Origin: Rutpela maculata | Lineage: Eukaryota > Arthropoda > Insecta > Coleoptera > Cerambycidae | Length of the DNA: 64,000 nt | Reading direction: 5' to 3' | Assembly: GCA_936432065.2 (NCBI GenBank) | Contig: OW386292.2 | Span: 13,112,918-13,176,917, forward strand | Part shown: positions 11,640 through 22,880 of the stretch, in pieces | Layout: the number at the start of each line of letters is the position of its first letter | How positions within the stretch are numbered: position 1 is the stretch's first letter | Notes under the pieces: model-generated | Databases searched by the model: none | What the model was told of the DNA's origin: nothing | What the model saw: the letters and a program-made list of their open reading frames with translations, nothing else | Made by a program: the position numbers and the translations under genes

Positions 11640-11790
11640 AATGGCATGTATCTATAGTTAAATAAAATAAAACATATTTAAATTGGAAATTAAAATTGGA
11701 AATTGTTAGGCCTGCGATCATGGAGTCCCGGTTTGAATCCTGGCTAAGACTAAACTATGGACTATGGATAAAATAAAATAACGCTTTTCT
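11640..11790 (+). other. Possible tRNA-like B-box remnant
   Basis: CCCGGTTTGAATCCTGG (about 11730-11747) is close to a pol III B-box with its T-stem partner. No matching A-box or folded tRNA can be drawn, so at best this is a SINE fragment. Confidence 0.25.
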
Positions 11791-11804
11791 TCTCAATATA
11801 TATA

Positions 11805-12872
11805 TTGGGTTGTTGACGAATTTTCAAAAATTGTGAAATATGGTAGTGGCGGCGTTAATTTAGTTATATGCTTAATTTGAAAGAAAAATTCTAAGCGCAA
11901 CATATTAAAAAAATATATTAAAATTCGACTATTTGAATGTACCACGAAAACGGAGGTGACACCATAACGGCAGTTAGATGTGAAGTTATATGCAGAACAG
12001 AAGAAGAGGAACAAGTTGACATTGTTGGCAATAAAGAAAATAACCTCAAATGTCAAAATTGAATTTGACATTTAATTAGAAGTTTTTAGCGTTTGGTATT
12101 TATTTTCTTTCAAAATGACTGAGGCAGGATTTATAAAAGCCAATTCTGATATTTTACCCTCTATAGATATATTTGTGGCCAGCGAATTTTTAAAAAGAGA
12201 TAATCGTTTTAGCATTGCAGAGATAAGAGGTGCAAAAGCCGCGAGGTACGTTACAGCTATAGTTTTGATTATAAATATTATAAGAACAATTAACCATTCA
12301 TTTTTACATTCACCATTCATTACTGGAATACTGTGAAGAATAGTTTTTTCGGTAAATTGGTGGTATTATTTACACAGTACGGCAAAAATCACCACTTAAA
12401 CTTAGATTTATCCATAACTTTATGCCGCTAAGATAAACCGAAATATAACCTAGAATTGAATTTGGTTTGTTCACACAGTCTGAACTACTGCACCATAAAA
12501 GTAGATAGATAGATAATAGGAGATAGAGTGAGACTATATATAAGTTGAAGAGCACTGGGTGCATATAGTGTGGGGTTTTTGGACAAACTTATTAAATATA
12601 GTGTCAAATTCAATTGACATTATTCTCTTTTTTCTCCGTCGCTATCAACAGTTTATAACTTCGTATCTTTTTTTCGTCGTTTAATAACTAACTTCTCTGC
12701 AGACTGCCGTTATGTTGTCACTACCGTTTTAAATGCATGTATTTTTAAAATTGATATTGTAATATGATTAGACTTTATTTTCAACTTTTACATGTTTCCA
12801 ATGATTTTTTATGAAGAAATGTTATTGTTAAACACAGATTCTATTAAAATTTTAACTTAGTGCAACAACCCA
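11805..12872 (+). mobile_element. TIR element (TTGGGTTGTTG ends) carrying a coding exon
   Basis: Left end TTGGGTTGTTGACG (preceded by TA) and right end CAACAACCCA are inverse. The same end motif (GTGCAACAACCCA) recurs at the centre of the palindrome that follows (12969-12982). Inside lies a 5' exon with a promoter-like upstream region containing dyads of the form TGTCAAA...TTTGACA (around 12049-12075). No transposase is present, so the exon was probably captured or the element is deleted. Confidence 0.5.
12115..12245 (+). pseudogene. Lone first exon of a SWIM/YqaJ-type transposon-associated protein
   Basis: A reading frame opens with ATG after CTTTCAAA and encodes about 44 residues beginning MTEAGFIKANSD and ending EIRGAKAAR, followed directly by a splice-donor sequence GAG|GTACGT at 12246. 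I recall this N-terminus, with an ...ANSDNLP..D.F pattern and an E-x-R-G-x-K-A end, from widespread insect uncharacterized proteins that continue into a SWIM zinc finger and a YqaJ-like nuclease domain. The memory is of the family pattern, not of a specific entry. No second exon (the expected YGD..IGYVQ region) is visible before 12872, so it cannot make a complete product. It sits wholly within a TIR element. Confidence 0.45.
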
Positions 12873-12874
12873 TT

Positions 12875-13095
12875 TACAGAAACATTTAATAACTGTACAG
12901 TTACTGTCCAAAATATATGCAAAAGAGTTGTTTACTTTAAATCATGTTACCGTTAAGAAAAAATAACTTAGTGCAACAACCCAAATTGTGTTGTTGCACT
13001 AAGTTATTTTTTCTTAACGGTAACATGATTTAAAGTAAACAACTCTTTTGCATATATTTTGAACAGTAACTGTACAGTTATTAAATGTTTCTGTA
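12875..13095. repeat. Near-perfect palindrome, 106-bp arms, 9-bp loop
   Basis: Left arm 12875-12980 starts TACAGAAACATTTAATAAC and right arm 12990-13095 ends GTTATTAAATGTTTCTGTA. The arms differ by one noticed base (TGTCCAAAA against TTTTGAACA). The centre carries the TIR end motif of the neighbouring element in both orientations (AGTGCAACAACCC, GTTGTTGCACT). The near identity points to a recent inverted duplication. Confidence 0.9.
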
Positions 13096-13179
13096 AGTGT
13101 GAACAAACAGAGTCTTACTTAGTGATTGTCAGTTTTAATATTCAAATAATGTATACCTGTTATGGTTGAAAGAGATCTA

Positions 13180-13262
13180 TCAGTCATTAAGATAGTTAGT
13201 CCTTCCGTGTTAGCGGTCTTTGAGTTCGACCCTGGTGTAACCTAAGATTCAACGCATCGTAT
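13180..13262 (+). other. Possible tRNA-like/SINE head fragment
   Basis: GAGTTCGACCCTGG (13222-13236) resembles a pol III B-box and is preceded about 35 bases upstream by GATAGTTAGTCC. The two boxes do not fit a canonical tRNA fold. It may be a SINE fragment or chance. Confidence 0.25.
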
Positions 13263-14418
13263 ACGACTTTTTGCAGGCCGCACCTTATTATGTTTTAAAT
13301 TGATTCCTGAGCATTTTTAAATTGATTGCTCAACTTTTGTGCACAGGCCAACAGATCCAATTCGCCCGCTGATCACTTGTCATCGCGCTGTTGTTCAATG
13401 GAAACATTAGATTTGGTTTATGTTGGAGCACAAAGCGTTCGTTACGAAAGTGTATCTACGCGTGGGAACCGAATTTTCTAATCAAGATTGTGATTTCTCA
13501 ACACAGTTACTTTTACATTGTGATGCCGTTTTTAGTCTCGAATTAATTTTATCCAATATGTACACATATTTTCTTATTCATCTTGGGTAGATGCTGGATT
13601 TTTTTCGGGGCGTATACAGTCATTGTTGTGGAACGAATTGGATATACCGCGGAAATTGATAGCCGTTTCATATCGAGCAAAAAGTTTAGCATTTTACCAA
13701 CGCGTAAATACAAGCAAATATGACAAACAAATTTCTTCCTGACTGTGGATAAAAAAAACAAACTTTACCAGATGTTACATTTCACGACATTTATTTTTTG
13801 CAATTGTATTTATGTATTTTTCTTAATACCAGTTAATTAACGAAAATCAGAACATGCCGAGATAGACCATGTGCCAGACCTCCTAAAGTCATTATAATTT
13901 GGGGGGACTGAATGAAACTTTTACCAGCTGTTTCTGGGCTCATGTGGAGCAAAAAGTCGGGGGGGTCCATCATGGGGAGGTAGCTTTCAAATATGGCGGC
14001 CGTTCAAAATGGCAGCCCGACTGAGAATCTTTAAATTCAATTATCTCGAGATCGGGTGGAGCAATCTTGAATTTCTTTTTTTCTAAATGTAGGTAAATGA
14101 ATTGAATACATTTTTGTTCGTAATGTTTATGGCCAAAAAACCAGTATTTATCGGTCAAAATTCGAAAAAACGAAAAATTGGGTTTTTTGAAATTTACGTT
14201 TTGCTGCTTATTGGACTATATCGAGAATGTGTTCTGAATAAGAGTTTTAGAGCGACATTTCGAGATTCAAAGTGGACGGGGCGGGGTTGAGCATTAATAC
14301 TGTATCTTAAAATAATAAGGTTTATCTATCTGTGCGTATAATTTTATTGTTTTTTAAATTCTATTTTATATTATTTATTTCATATTTTAGGTAATAGTGT
14401 GACTCCTCCAAAGAAAAC

Positions 14419-15991
14419 ATGGATCCTACTCAAAAAAAGTTGAAAATTGACCGTGGCTGCATCATTTGTGAGAATTCTACACCGGTTAATCTACACCACT
14501 CCAAAGACTTGGACTCATGCAATGCTTTGTACAATGCCGCGATACTAAGAAAATTTGAACCAATAATAAAACTGCACGAGGGGTTATCTGACCAACAAAT
14601 ACCTGACGTTTACTACCATAAAGAATGTCGCAAAACTTTCGTCAACAAAAGAAATCTTGAAAGAATCGCCCGCGCCGCAGATAAAGGTCCTTCACTTGAT
14701 GAAGATAATAGAAACATCAATGGAACTCCGTCATCTATGAGAAGATCATTGCCCGATAGGAAAAATGCCAGTACTACAGGGCGTGTTTATCCGCAGATCT
14801 GCATTTTTGTGACAAGCCAGGAAAATACTCCCAAAATTCAAGGACAAGGGAGAAGTGTGTCAAGTCCGTTGATCTCAGAGCGAACAAGACACTTCGAGCT
14901 GCAGCGGTCGAGCGAATGGACAGTAAAATCATGGCAATTACTTCACGAGATATTGTCGCTGGTCAGGCTCACTCTCATCATTCCTGCTACAAGTCATACA
15001 CCAGGAAACGACCGCAGAAGGTACAGCAGACTTCCTCAGATCCTTACTCCAAAGAAGAGACTGAGGCTTTTTATAGCGTTTGTGAATACATTCGATCTGA
15101 TTTGTTCAAATTGATAACGCTTGGTGTGTTGAAAAAAAATATTTCTTCCGTCTTATCGCTTTCTGTTCAACAATCTATTCCTACTGTGCTTGCCTTTGAC
15201 AACATAGACAGTCTTAAAGAAACTCTCAAGGGGAGTGGGACTTCTCACATAGTTAAAGGCATAATAGTTCAACCACTGACCAAAAGTTCTGGTACTAGAA
15301 TACAGCATACTATCTCTACTTCTGCGCCTGATAGCAAGAAGACAAGGAAAATAGAAATAGAAGATCACCCTCTTCCATGCTACATTGAGAAAACAAGGAA
15401 TGGACCTTTGACAATAAAAGCAGCCGATCTTCCTGTTAAGTGTGCATCATCTTTTGATGAAGCAAGAAACAAGAACTATGTATGGTTTTTAACAAGACGT
15501 GTGGAAATCCAAAAAACCTGTTCGTGGACTGGCTTCAATATACTTACGAGGGATCAGCTGAAAGTAATCCCAGACAACTTGAATTATTTGCCAACAATAG
15601 ACAGTCCTGCAAATTTTGAGGAGAACTGAAGAAATAAGAAAATACTTGCAGATAGACTGCATAGTAGTTGTAATGGACCAAGCTCTTTACTGCAAGGCTG
15701 TTGAAATATTATGGGCACATCAACAAGAAGAATCATGGCGAATCTTCCCCATGATTGGAAACTTCCACACAATCTGCAACCTTCTCTCTTTCATTGGCAT
15801 ACTTTTTGGTAATTACGGCCTTCGAAATCTAGCCTTGGAATCTGGTGTAATAGCAGAAGGCTCCACTGATGAAGTTCTTGATGGTAAGCTCTACAACCGC
15901 ACAGTTCGCTTACACAAGCTCGTGTATGGAGCCTGCATGAGAGTTCTGTACTCTGGGTCTTTGGAATGGGTAGATACGAATGAGTTAGACC
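14419..15991 (+). pseudogene. Zinc-ligand/'DQALY' family protein of the long-TIR element
   Basis: Three frames make up one protein. Frame 1 (14419-14810) has a C-x2-C pair (CIICENS) and YYHKECRKTF. A one-base deletion at about 14811 moves to frame 2 (to 15628), with a CDKPGKYS-like continuation, SRDIVAGQAHSHHSCYKSY and later LTRR...CSWTGFN. A further shift near 15625 leads to frame 3 (15616 on) with IVVVMDQALYCKAVEI, FHTICNLLSFIG and SGVIAEGSTDEV...YNR..RLHKLVY. These motifs match a protein family I know from many invertebrate genomes only as uncharacterized. The acidic residue before QALY and the later FHT histidine could be part of an RNase H-like or other nuclease site, but that is inference. 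The ORF runs into the right arm, so the original C-terminus is lost. Confidence 0.7.
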
Positions 15992-16172
15992 TTTGTTGGT
16001 CAAATAACCTCTCGTGCAGTTTTATTATTGGTTCAAATTTTCTTAGTATCGTGGCATTGTACGAAGCATTCCATGAGTCCAAGTCTTTGGAGTGATGTAG
16101 ATTAACCGCTGTAGAATTTTCACAAATGATGCAGCTACGGTCAATTTTCAACTTTTTTGGAGTAGGATCCAT
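15992..16172 (-). pseudogene. Inverted duplicate of the first exon on the right arm
   Basis: The minus strand encodes MDPTPKKLKIDRSCIICENS onward for about 60 residues, homologous to the 14419 exon with roughly 10 differences, and loses similarity after ...FDQQ, exactly at the inner arm boundary. The promoter-proximal region and an AG acceptor-like TTTTAG/CTGAAATA region are also duplicated. It can only give a truncated peptide. Confidence 0.75.
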
Positions 16173-16824
16173 GTTTTCTTTGGAGGAGTCACACTATTAC
16201 CTGAAATATGAAATAAATAATATAAAATAAAATGCAAGAAACAATAAAATTATACGGACAGATAGATAAACCCTATTATTTTAATATACAGTATTAATGC
16301 TCAACCCCGCCCCGTCCACTTTGAATCTCGAAATGTCGGGTTCTATTGATCCGATCTTCAATTTCTTTTTTGCGTTTTAAAGGTGAGATGTTGCTCTAAA
16401 ACTCTTATTCAGAACACGTTCTCGATATACTCAACTGTTAGTCCAATAAGCAGCAAAACGTAAATTTCAAAAAACCTAATTTTTCGTTTTTTCGAATTTT
16501 GACCGATAAATACTGTTTTTTTGACCATAAACATTACGAGCAAAAATGTATTCAATTCATCAACCTACATTTAGAAAAAAAAGAAATTAAGATTGCTCCA
16601 CCCGATCTTGAGATAATTGAATTTAAAGATTCTCAGTCGGACCGCCATTTTGAACGGCCGCCATATTTGAAAGCTACCTCCTCATGATGGACCCCCCCCC
16701 CCCGACTTTTTTGCTCCACATGAGCCCAGAAACAGCTGGTAAAAGTTTCATTCAGTCCCCCAAATTATAATGACTGATAGGTCTGGCACATGGTCTAAGA
16801 CATAATAATTATTCAAACTCAGAT

Positions 16825-17719
16825 ATGAGAGATATGGTTAATATTTATTGTCAACTGAATTGCAATGGACGTGCTGCGCAACGTGAGTATTTGCGAAAAT
16901 TTTCAAACAGATTACAACCTGATCGTAGGCTATTTCAAAATCTGTTCAGAAATTAAGGCGAAAGTGGTTCATTTCGTCCTAAACGTGATAATTTAGGTCG
17001 ACCGAAAATTATTAGGCCTGACCAAGAAGAAGAAATATTAGTTCGCATTGCAGATGATCCACAAGTTAGTACAAGACGATTGTGTGCAGCTACAGGAATC
17101 AATAATACTTCCATTCTAAAAATATTGCATGCAGAAAAATACCATCCATTCCATTTTACGCCCGCTCAAAATTTATTGCCTGCCGATCTTCCACTAAGAT
17201 ATCAGTTTGCAAGTGATATTCGGAACAGACAAAATATTGACCACTCATTCGTCAACAGAATATTATTTACGGATGAAGCTGCATTTACCCGCCGAGGTAT
17301 CTTCAATTTAAAAAATAACCATTTTTGGAGGTTGAAAATCCTCATATAAAGCGAGAACGACATTTTCAACATGAGTTCAAAATCAATGTTTGGTGTGGGA
17401 TCATTGGGAACCGTTTTCTAGGACCACATGAATTGCCAAGAAATTTAAATGGTAACATTTATTTGCATTTTTTACAAGATGATTTTGATATGTTAGATGC
17501 ACTACCACTGAATTTGAGACAAAATATGTTGTTGATGCAGGATGGTGCTCCGCCACATGTTTCCAAACAAGTGCGAATTTATTTAAACACCATTTTTTTA
17601 TGATTTATGATTTACAAAAATTGTATAAATAACCACGCACAACTTTGGCAAGAAATCAATGCAGCAGCCTTTTTTGATCCAATGGTATTATTTAATTATG
17701 AGGCGAGAAAATTAAATTA
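16825..17719 (+). pseudogene. Tc1/mariner-superfamily transposase pseudogene
   Basis: Starting at ATG 16825 the frame reads through a homeodomain-like N-terminus (NCNGRAAQREYLRKF) to a TAA at 16954, then continues in frame with GRPK, STRRLCAATG and the first catalytic block ILFTDEAAFTRRG. A one-base loss after NNHFW (about 17335) shifts the frame. It goes on with VENPHIKRE, FKINVWCGIIG and the second catalytic block MLLMQDGAPPH (to about 17560). The third acidic residue and the C-terminus are not found, although a tail-like fragment WQEINAAAFFDP appears near 17650. It therefore encodes an IS630-Tc1-mariner type DDE enzyme that is dead. It abuts the previous element at 16797 and no TIR was found. 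Confidence 0.85.
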
Positions 17720-18584
17720 ACAAAATTATTTTCCATATTCGTGCGCATAATTTGTTAAATAAAAAAAAAATGCACAAGGGCTAACCCGGTAAACTTTTCG
17801 GATTATCATTTCTACCATTTTTCAGAATATCCTCTGAAATATTCAGCGAGTTCAGAGAATTTCCGAAACAAAAATCTAAATGTATTGGACTACAACCTCA
17901 CATGAAACGCATTTTTATCCGTTATTTCTACGACGAACCCGCTGGAACGGTTCATTTTATCACCAATAAACCTAAAACCACAAACGACGCAATAATTTCC
18001 TCAATGCCCTTTTTCATTCTAATCTTTGCACCTATTGTGCTGCTGCTTGCACCATGTGACACCCAACAATAAATTTTATATTATATGGAAATAGATAATA
18101 CACAGAAAGAAGTGCGTCTAGACGTTTGGCTTTTTGTGTTTTGTCGTAAAACCGAAGAAATAAGTCATTAAAGAAAGCCTGCTGTAATAAAACAACAATA
18201 AATGATAAGTAATTGCCTGTGACGAATTCAAAAACTTCAAAGTGTCTTCGATATTTTTTATTTTCGTAAAAGGAATATCGCAGGTTAAATAAAATAAATA
18301 ATGTGAAATGAAATCGTTAAAAGACCATTATGTTTTTTATCTGTAGTGTGGTACCAACTTTATGTTGTACAGGTCAGATAAAAATATTTTTTATATATTT
18401 TTACTTTTGTGTACAAGGTGGTTTGAATCCGACATTTCAGTTCAAACACTTGAAGGTGGACGAAAACAATGTTGAATACACAGTGGTTCAAAATTGTCTG
18501 TGGCTGATAGGACATCCAAAAATATAGTAGCCCCGTCGATGAAGGTATTTACCTACAAAAATTTGCAAACTGAATATATGTATT
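17720..18584. other. Gene-poor stretch, nothing recognised
   Basis: AT-rich sequence without a recognisable gene or shared repeat. It lies between the dead transposase and repeat copy C. Confidence 0.45.
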
Positions 18585-19109
18585 ACTTCCACATCCAGTG
18601 GAAGTATAGTAACGACAAAAAAATTTTTAAAAATTTTTATTGTTCAAATAGGCTTAGAATGTCACGAAACGTCGAGATTTTAAGTTTGAACGAAAAAAAA
18701 ATTCTGTCTGTCGGTCTGTCTGTCTGTCTGTCGGTGTGTCTGTCTGTCGGTCTGTCTGTCTGTAACTTTTTTGTGCGCACGTTTACTCTGGAACTGTTTG
18801 AGATATTGACTTGAAATTTGGTACACATATGTACTTTAACGAGATCTAGAACTAGATCATATTTTCATCTTGTTCTGTCGAAGGGTTGGGGGGTAAATTG
18901 GGGTAAATTTGGGGAAAATAGGTAAATCAAGCAGGTAAGAGTCCATAAAATTGGTATTTAGTATATACAAGAGAAGCTAAGGTCCCAAAAAAAGTTTTTG
19001 CATTAGCCACCCCCATTACCACCCCCAGCCCATTATTAAAGGGGATGAAAAAAAATTGTGATTTAGTGTGTGTACAAGAACCAGAAACCTCAAAATATTT
19101 TTTTACTTC
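18585..19109 (+). mobile_element. Microsatellite-cored repeat, copy C (3'-truncated)
   Basis: Begins with the ACTTCCAC/GTGGAAG hairpin, has a (CTGT)n core interrupted by CGGT (about 18705-18762) and the GAGATCTAGAACTAGAT block. It stops after CCAGAAACCTCAAAATATTTTTTTACTTC, so the proline-codon-rich part, the inner inverted 14-mer and GGGCAGCGG end seen in copies B, D and E are lost. Confidence 0.8.
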
Positions 19110-19284
19110 TCAAAATATGAAAAAACTCCACTAAGAAAAGTTATTTAGAATGCAATTTTATATCTCTATACCAAATTTCAGGAATATAAAACTATTTTTT
19201 TTTGAAATTTCTCTGAATTTCTTGTTGGGGGGTGACTCACCCCCTACGGGGGTGGGTCACCCCGGGAGGACCACGGTTTTCAGC

Positions 19285-19570
19285 ATCCTCGAAAATGGTG
19301 GATCACCAAGTAGGAGTCCCTTAAACAATTATAATACGCGTTTGACCCCGTTTGGGGATGGTTTTTGGCCGTTTGCGAAAAATTCTGCCACCACCACGGT
19401 GTTTAACATCCTCGAAAACGGGGGATCACCAAGTAAGAGTCACGCAAACAATTACAATACGCGTTTGACGCCGTTTGGAGCAGATTTTTAGCCATTTGCG
19501 GAGGTGAGTAACCCCAACGAGAAATTCTGCCATCACCTCAGCATCCTCGAAAACGGGAGGAGAACTAATC
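19285..19570. repeat. Tandem array of about 125-135 bp units
   Basis: CCTCGAAAA.GG recurs at 19287, 19410 and 19545. Units share GGATCACCAAGTA.GAGTC, AACAATTA.AATACGCGTTTG and ATTCTGCCA. Two full units and one partial unit are visible, bounded by a CCCC..GGGG-rich segment at 19225-19270 that could pair into a hairpin (GGGGGGTGACTCACCCCC). Confidence 0.7.
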
Positions 19571-19627
19571 TCATTAAATCAGACAATAGTCGGGTTCTCG
19601 TCCGACTCACACAATCCACTAATATAA

Positions 19628-19890
19628 CTAGATAACATTCTGTTTATCGAGAAATAATTTATTTATAAATTTTTTGAACTTAAAGCTATCAAATATTTTA
19701 AAAGTTGCGGGGATAGAGTTATATAATTTGTACTTATATATGATAAGAAATATTAGATAGCGTTTAATTAGGTATACAAACCAAAACTTTACACCGTGCT
19801 TCCCCTCTAACGCAGTAAATAATGGTATATATAGTGCAGTGAAATCGTGCCAGGCGGCAAAGAGGAGAAAGAAATCAGTAATAACCAAAG
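19628..19890 (-). pseudogene. 3' end of a LINE ORF2 (C-terminal fragment)
   Basis: The minus-strand peptide ends YKLYNSIPATFKIFDS..KFINKLFL, the C-terminal motif (N-x-I/L-P followed by F...) of jockey/CR1-like ORF2 proteins. It may be the end of the same LINE whose RT lies at 20935-21880, now separated by about 1 kb of another element on the opposite strand. Nothing else of the polymerase is in this piece. Confidence 0.6.
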
Positions 19891-19959
19891 AGAGGACTGT
19901 CTATATGGAGCACTAAGCCATCAATTAGAAAAAGAAAACCGGCACACACTAACGCTATG

Positions 19960-20722
19960 AAAAATCAAGAAAAATGTCCATTATCCTATTAGGAGACTTC
20001 AATGCACATATACTCCACACATGGCCTAACGAAAATGGACACGCGCTGAAAAACCTAGCACACATATTTGAACTTAACAATAAGAAATACATGGAGCAAA
20101 AGTCAAACCTGCATTGACACCTAGAGTAAGGGAAGCTCAATCACACAAATAGACCATACCCTGGTAAGCAGAGAGATAAGGGCAAGGATCGAGAAGGTTA
20201 AAGCAAAAAGGACAGCAGAAGAAAGCGCTAACACTGAACAGCAGCAAACTAAAAATAGGGAGATCATGTTACACGTGGAAAATAACAACCGCGTCATGTG
20301 GCTCTCGCTGCTGACAACAAGCATGACCCAAATCCAACCCAGCATCGGAAACCGAGGAATCAGAAGACTCAGCAAAAGAAGATTTGAAGAAGCAGAAACA
20401 CAAAAAGAGGAGTATAAGCACTCCATATCAAGACACAGCACATATTTCACACGAAGATTCAGAAGAGGCAGATGCCCAGAACCAAAAACACAAAAAAAGG
20501 GAACTTAAACGCTCCCTCACGACACAATGCGGTAACGCATCTCATAAATACCTACACCTCCCATCCCATGTTCATTTACCATGCGCCATGTGGCTTTCGC
20601 TGCTGGCAATAAGCATGACCTTAGTCCAACCCAGCGTGGACGTAGCAGGCCCAGCTGCATAACCCTGGGAGTGGCAGCAATGCCTACCGCACGCTGGTAA
20701 ATCAATCAGTCAATCAATCATA
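19960..20722 (+). mobile_element. Internally deleted LINE with AP endonuclease piece and AATC tail
   Basis: The plus strand has the endonuclease motif IILLGDFNAH (about 19980-20010) followed by NENGHALKNL, then after a frameshift QIDHTLVS, the end of an APE domain. RT is missing. A segment with ATGTGGCT(C/T)TCGCTGCTG and CCAACCCAGC is present twice (20296-20345 and 20589-20637), giving a roughly 295-bp duplication. The element ends with a (TCAA)n tail at about 20700-20720, typical of 3' ends of LINEs that use short tandem tails. Frames broken throughout. Confidence 0.6.
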
Positions 20723-20934
20723 TAGTAAATTTAAAATTTCGTTCAAAACATGAAGTTTTGTGGGGAGGTGGTGTTAATAGCCCCTACTTCTGATATTAGT
20801 ATTGTGGACATCACTGCGAAATTATGTCTTATTAAACAAATATAGAGGTATTTTTGTCAAAATAATTTTATGATATAAGCATAAGGCGTACTTTGAGCCG
20901 ATTTTTCATATTGAGCCATTTTAATTCTCTTAAT

Positions 20935-21880
20935 TTATGTAACATGATCATACTTTCTGATTCCGCATATAAAGCTTATACAGGAGTTCTTAACCCGTAT
21001 CCTATTTGAAAAATCACGATCTAAGCAAGGATCAATAGGTAAACTGGGACAAAACCAGAGTTTCACATAACATTTTTCTTTGTTTAAGTAGTGCCTATGA
21101 GGACACCATAGTCGAAGTGCAGCATTCGCCCTCTGAATATTTTTGGTAGCATTCTCTCGAAACCTGAGAGACCTATCCAGTACTAAATCGAGATTTTTTG
21201 CACTATCGGATATATTAATTTGAATAGCATTAATTGATATGTTTAAAACCTGCCGAAGATTAACATAGTCTGTTTTTTTCCAAACAAAAGACGGATTTAA
21301 TATTAAGGAATGTTTCGATGATTCACTAGATAGCCTTCTTCGATCATTATTAATGGCTATGGCTATCATATTCTAATGGATTAAAATAGTGGAGAACTTG
21401 TGTGCCATTGGCATACATATGAATTGAGCTCTGCTCCGTAGCTTTAGGAAACTGACTAGTATAGACTGAAAATAATAATGGCCTTAGTATAGAACCTTGT
21501 GGAACGACCTTTGTTAAATGCGTCACATCAGACGTAGTTCCTTTCAGCTTAACTCTTTGTGTACGGCCCTCAGGTAAGACCTAAATAACGGAACACCTTC
21601 ATTGACACCTCAAGACTCTAAAATAGCTAATAAAATATTGTAATTTATAGTGTCGAAGGCTTTACTGTAATCCAGTAATACCAGGGCTGTACTTTTTTCA
21701 CGATCGTAAGCTTGAATAATATCATCAGTAAAATGAAGCAGGACTGTAGAACAGCTATACCCTGCCCGAATTCCCGATTGTAGGTGGCAGAATGTTGTTG
21801 GAGTTCTCGTAATTGCATTTCTATATTTTTTTCTGTTAGCTTTGACAGCTCTGGGAGAATATTGATTGGTCAAAGATCTG
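20935..21880 (-). pseudogene. LINE reverse transcriptase remnant
   Basis: On the minus strand, 21610-21873 encodes QSGIRAGYSCSTVLLHFTDDI and LVLLDYSKAFDTI, the fingers region of a jockey-like RT with the first catalytic aspartate in the D-Y-S-K-A-F-D block. After stops and a frameshift in the palm (21370-21610, where the YADD motif is no longer readable), 20935-21369 encodes the distal part (KNLDLVLDRSLRFRENATKNIQRANAALR). It is truncated at both ends and clearly inactive. Confidence 0.75.
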
Positions 21881-22880
21881 AATATGTTAATACCTCACTT
21901 TTTTTAAAGAATTGGCGTCACCAAGGCATTTTTCCAACATAAGTATTGGAAATTATATGTATATATGGAGTATATTATTTATTATTTCCCATCCTGTAAT
22001 CGTTACTTTGTATTGTTGGATGGTGTATTTCTAAAATAAAATAAAAATATTTAGATATAATCTCAGCATCATATCAATTTTTTTTAAAATTTGATATACC
22101 TAGCCTACTACTGAAGTTTTGTTTAACTTCATTGAATTTGAAAGATCCGTTCTGGTGTTCCTTACAAAATTCACTGCAACAAGATCTCTGTAAATGGGGC
22201 TATTAAATATGACGCCATATGCGTTGGGAAGTACTAGAACCGCAGGCAAATCGACATATTTATTATTATTTCTTTTATGTAACCATCCTGCGTCGAATCG
22301 TCGGTATTATGTAATTGTACAATTTTTTCATTTACATAAACAATATTTTTCACACATTCATTTATACGAATAAACACGTAAACCCAACGAATTTTACGCG
22401 TATTTATACAGAAAGGAAACATCATTCAACCGCGAATCACTTATAGCAATATACTACGGATTTGTGTCGTTAGTGATGGATTTATACCCGCACTAGGAAT
22501 GCGTATTTCGACATAAAAGAGTATGTGTACGTATTTAGATCAATTAAATCATATTCGAAGTTTTAAAAATGCCCCAGCAGTCTTAATAATGTAATATGCG
22601 AAGGAATAGCCTAGCGAAGGAAATTAAATCTTATTTCCTTATAAAAAATCGTGTCGATCAAAATATGAAGTACCCAATATATTATAAAACGCTGTACGTA
22701 TATTAGTTCATTGATCAAATTATTATTTTACTGTTTGCAAATATGAAAACGATGAATATATAAAATTTGATCGCTACACTTCTAAAATCGTAAATGCCGC
22801 TTGTAGCGAAGACTTCATATCATATCAGCTAGAGGAATTAATAGAAATCATTTGAAATGTTATTTCTTATCATTTATTTA
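21881..22880. other. Gene-poor stretch, nothing recognised
   Basis: AT-rich with no motif-bearing frame and no repeat shared with other parts of the window that I noticed. Confidence 0.45.

Larger units (their letters stand above)
13863..16797 (+). mobile_element. Long-TIR transposon with unassigned transposon-associated protein
   Basis: Outer ends are TAGACCATGTGCCAGACCT and its inverse, so a TA target flanking GACCATGTG termini is likely. The left arm (13863-14597) and right arm (15992-16797) are inverse copies of about 735 and 805 bp. They include the terminal non-coding region and the first coding exon, so the start MDPT.KKLKIDR occurs on both arms pointing inward. The right arm carries an extra segment of about 70 bases (16326-16395). 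The unique middle (14598-15991) encodes the rest of the protein. The element is not a simple MITE: coding material was drawn into the inverted repeats. Confidence 0.8.

Noticed and set aside
18494..18814. 106-codon frame with CLSVGLSV repeats
   Set aside because: It spans the repeat boundary and the (CTGT)n core of copy C.
20121..20450. 109-codon minus-strand frame with hydrophobic runs
   Set aside because: It is the complement of the degenerate LINE segment; no independent evidence.
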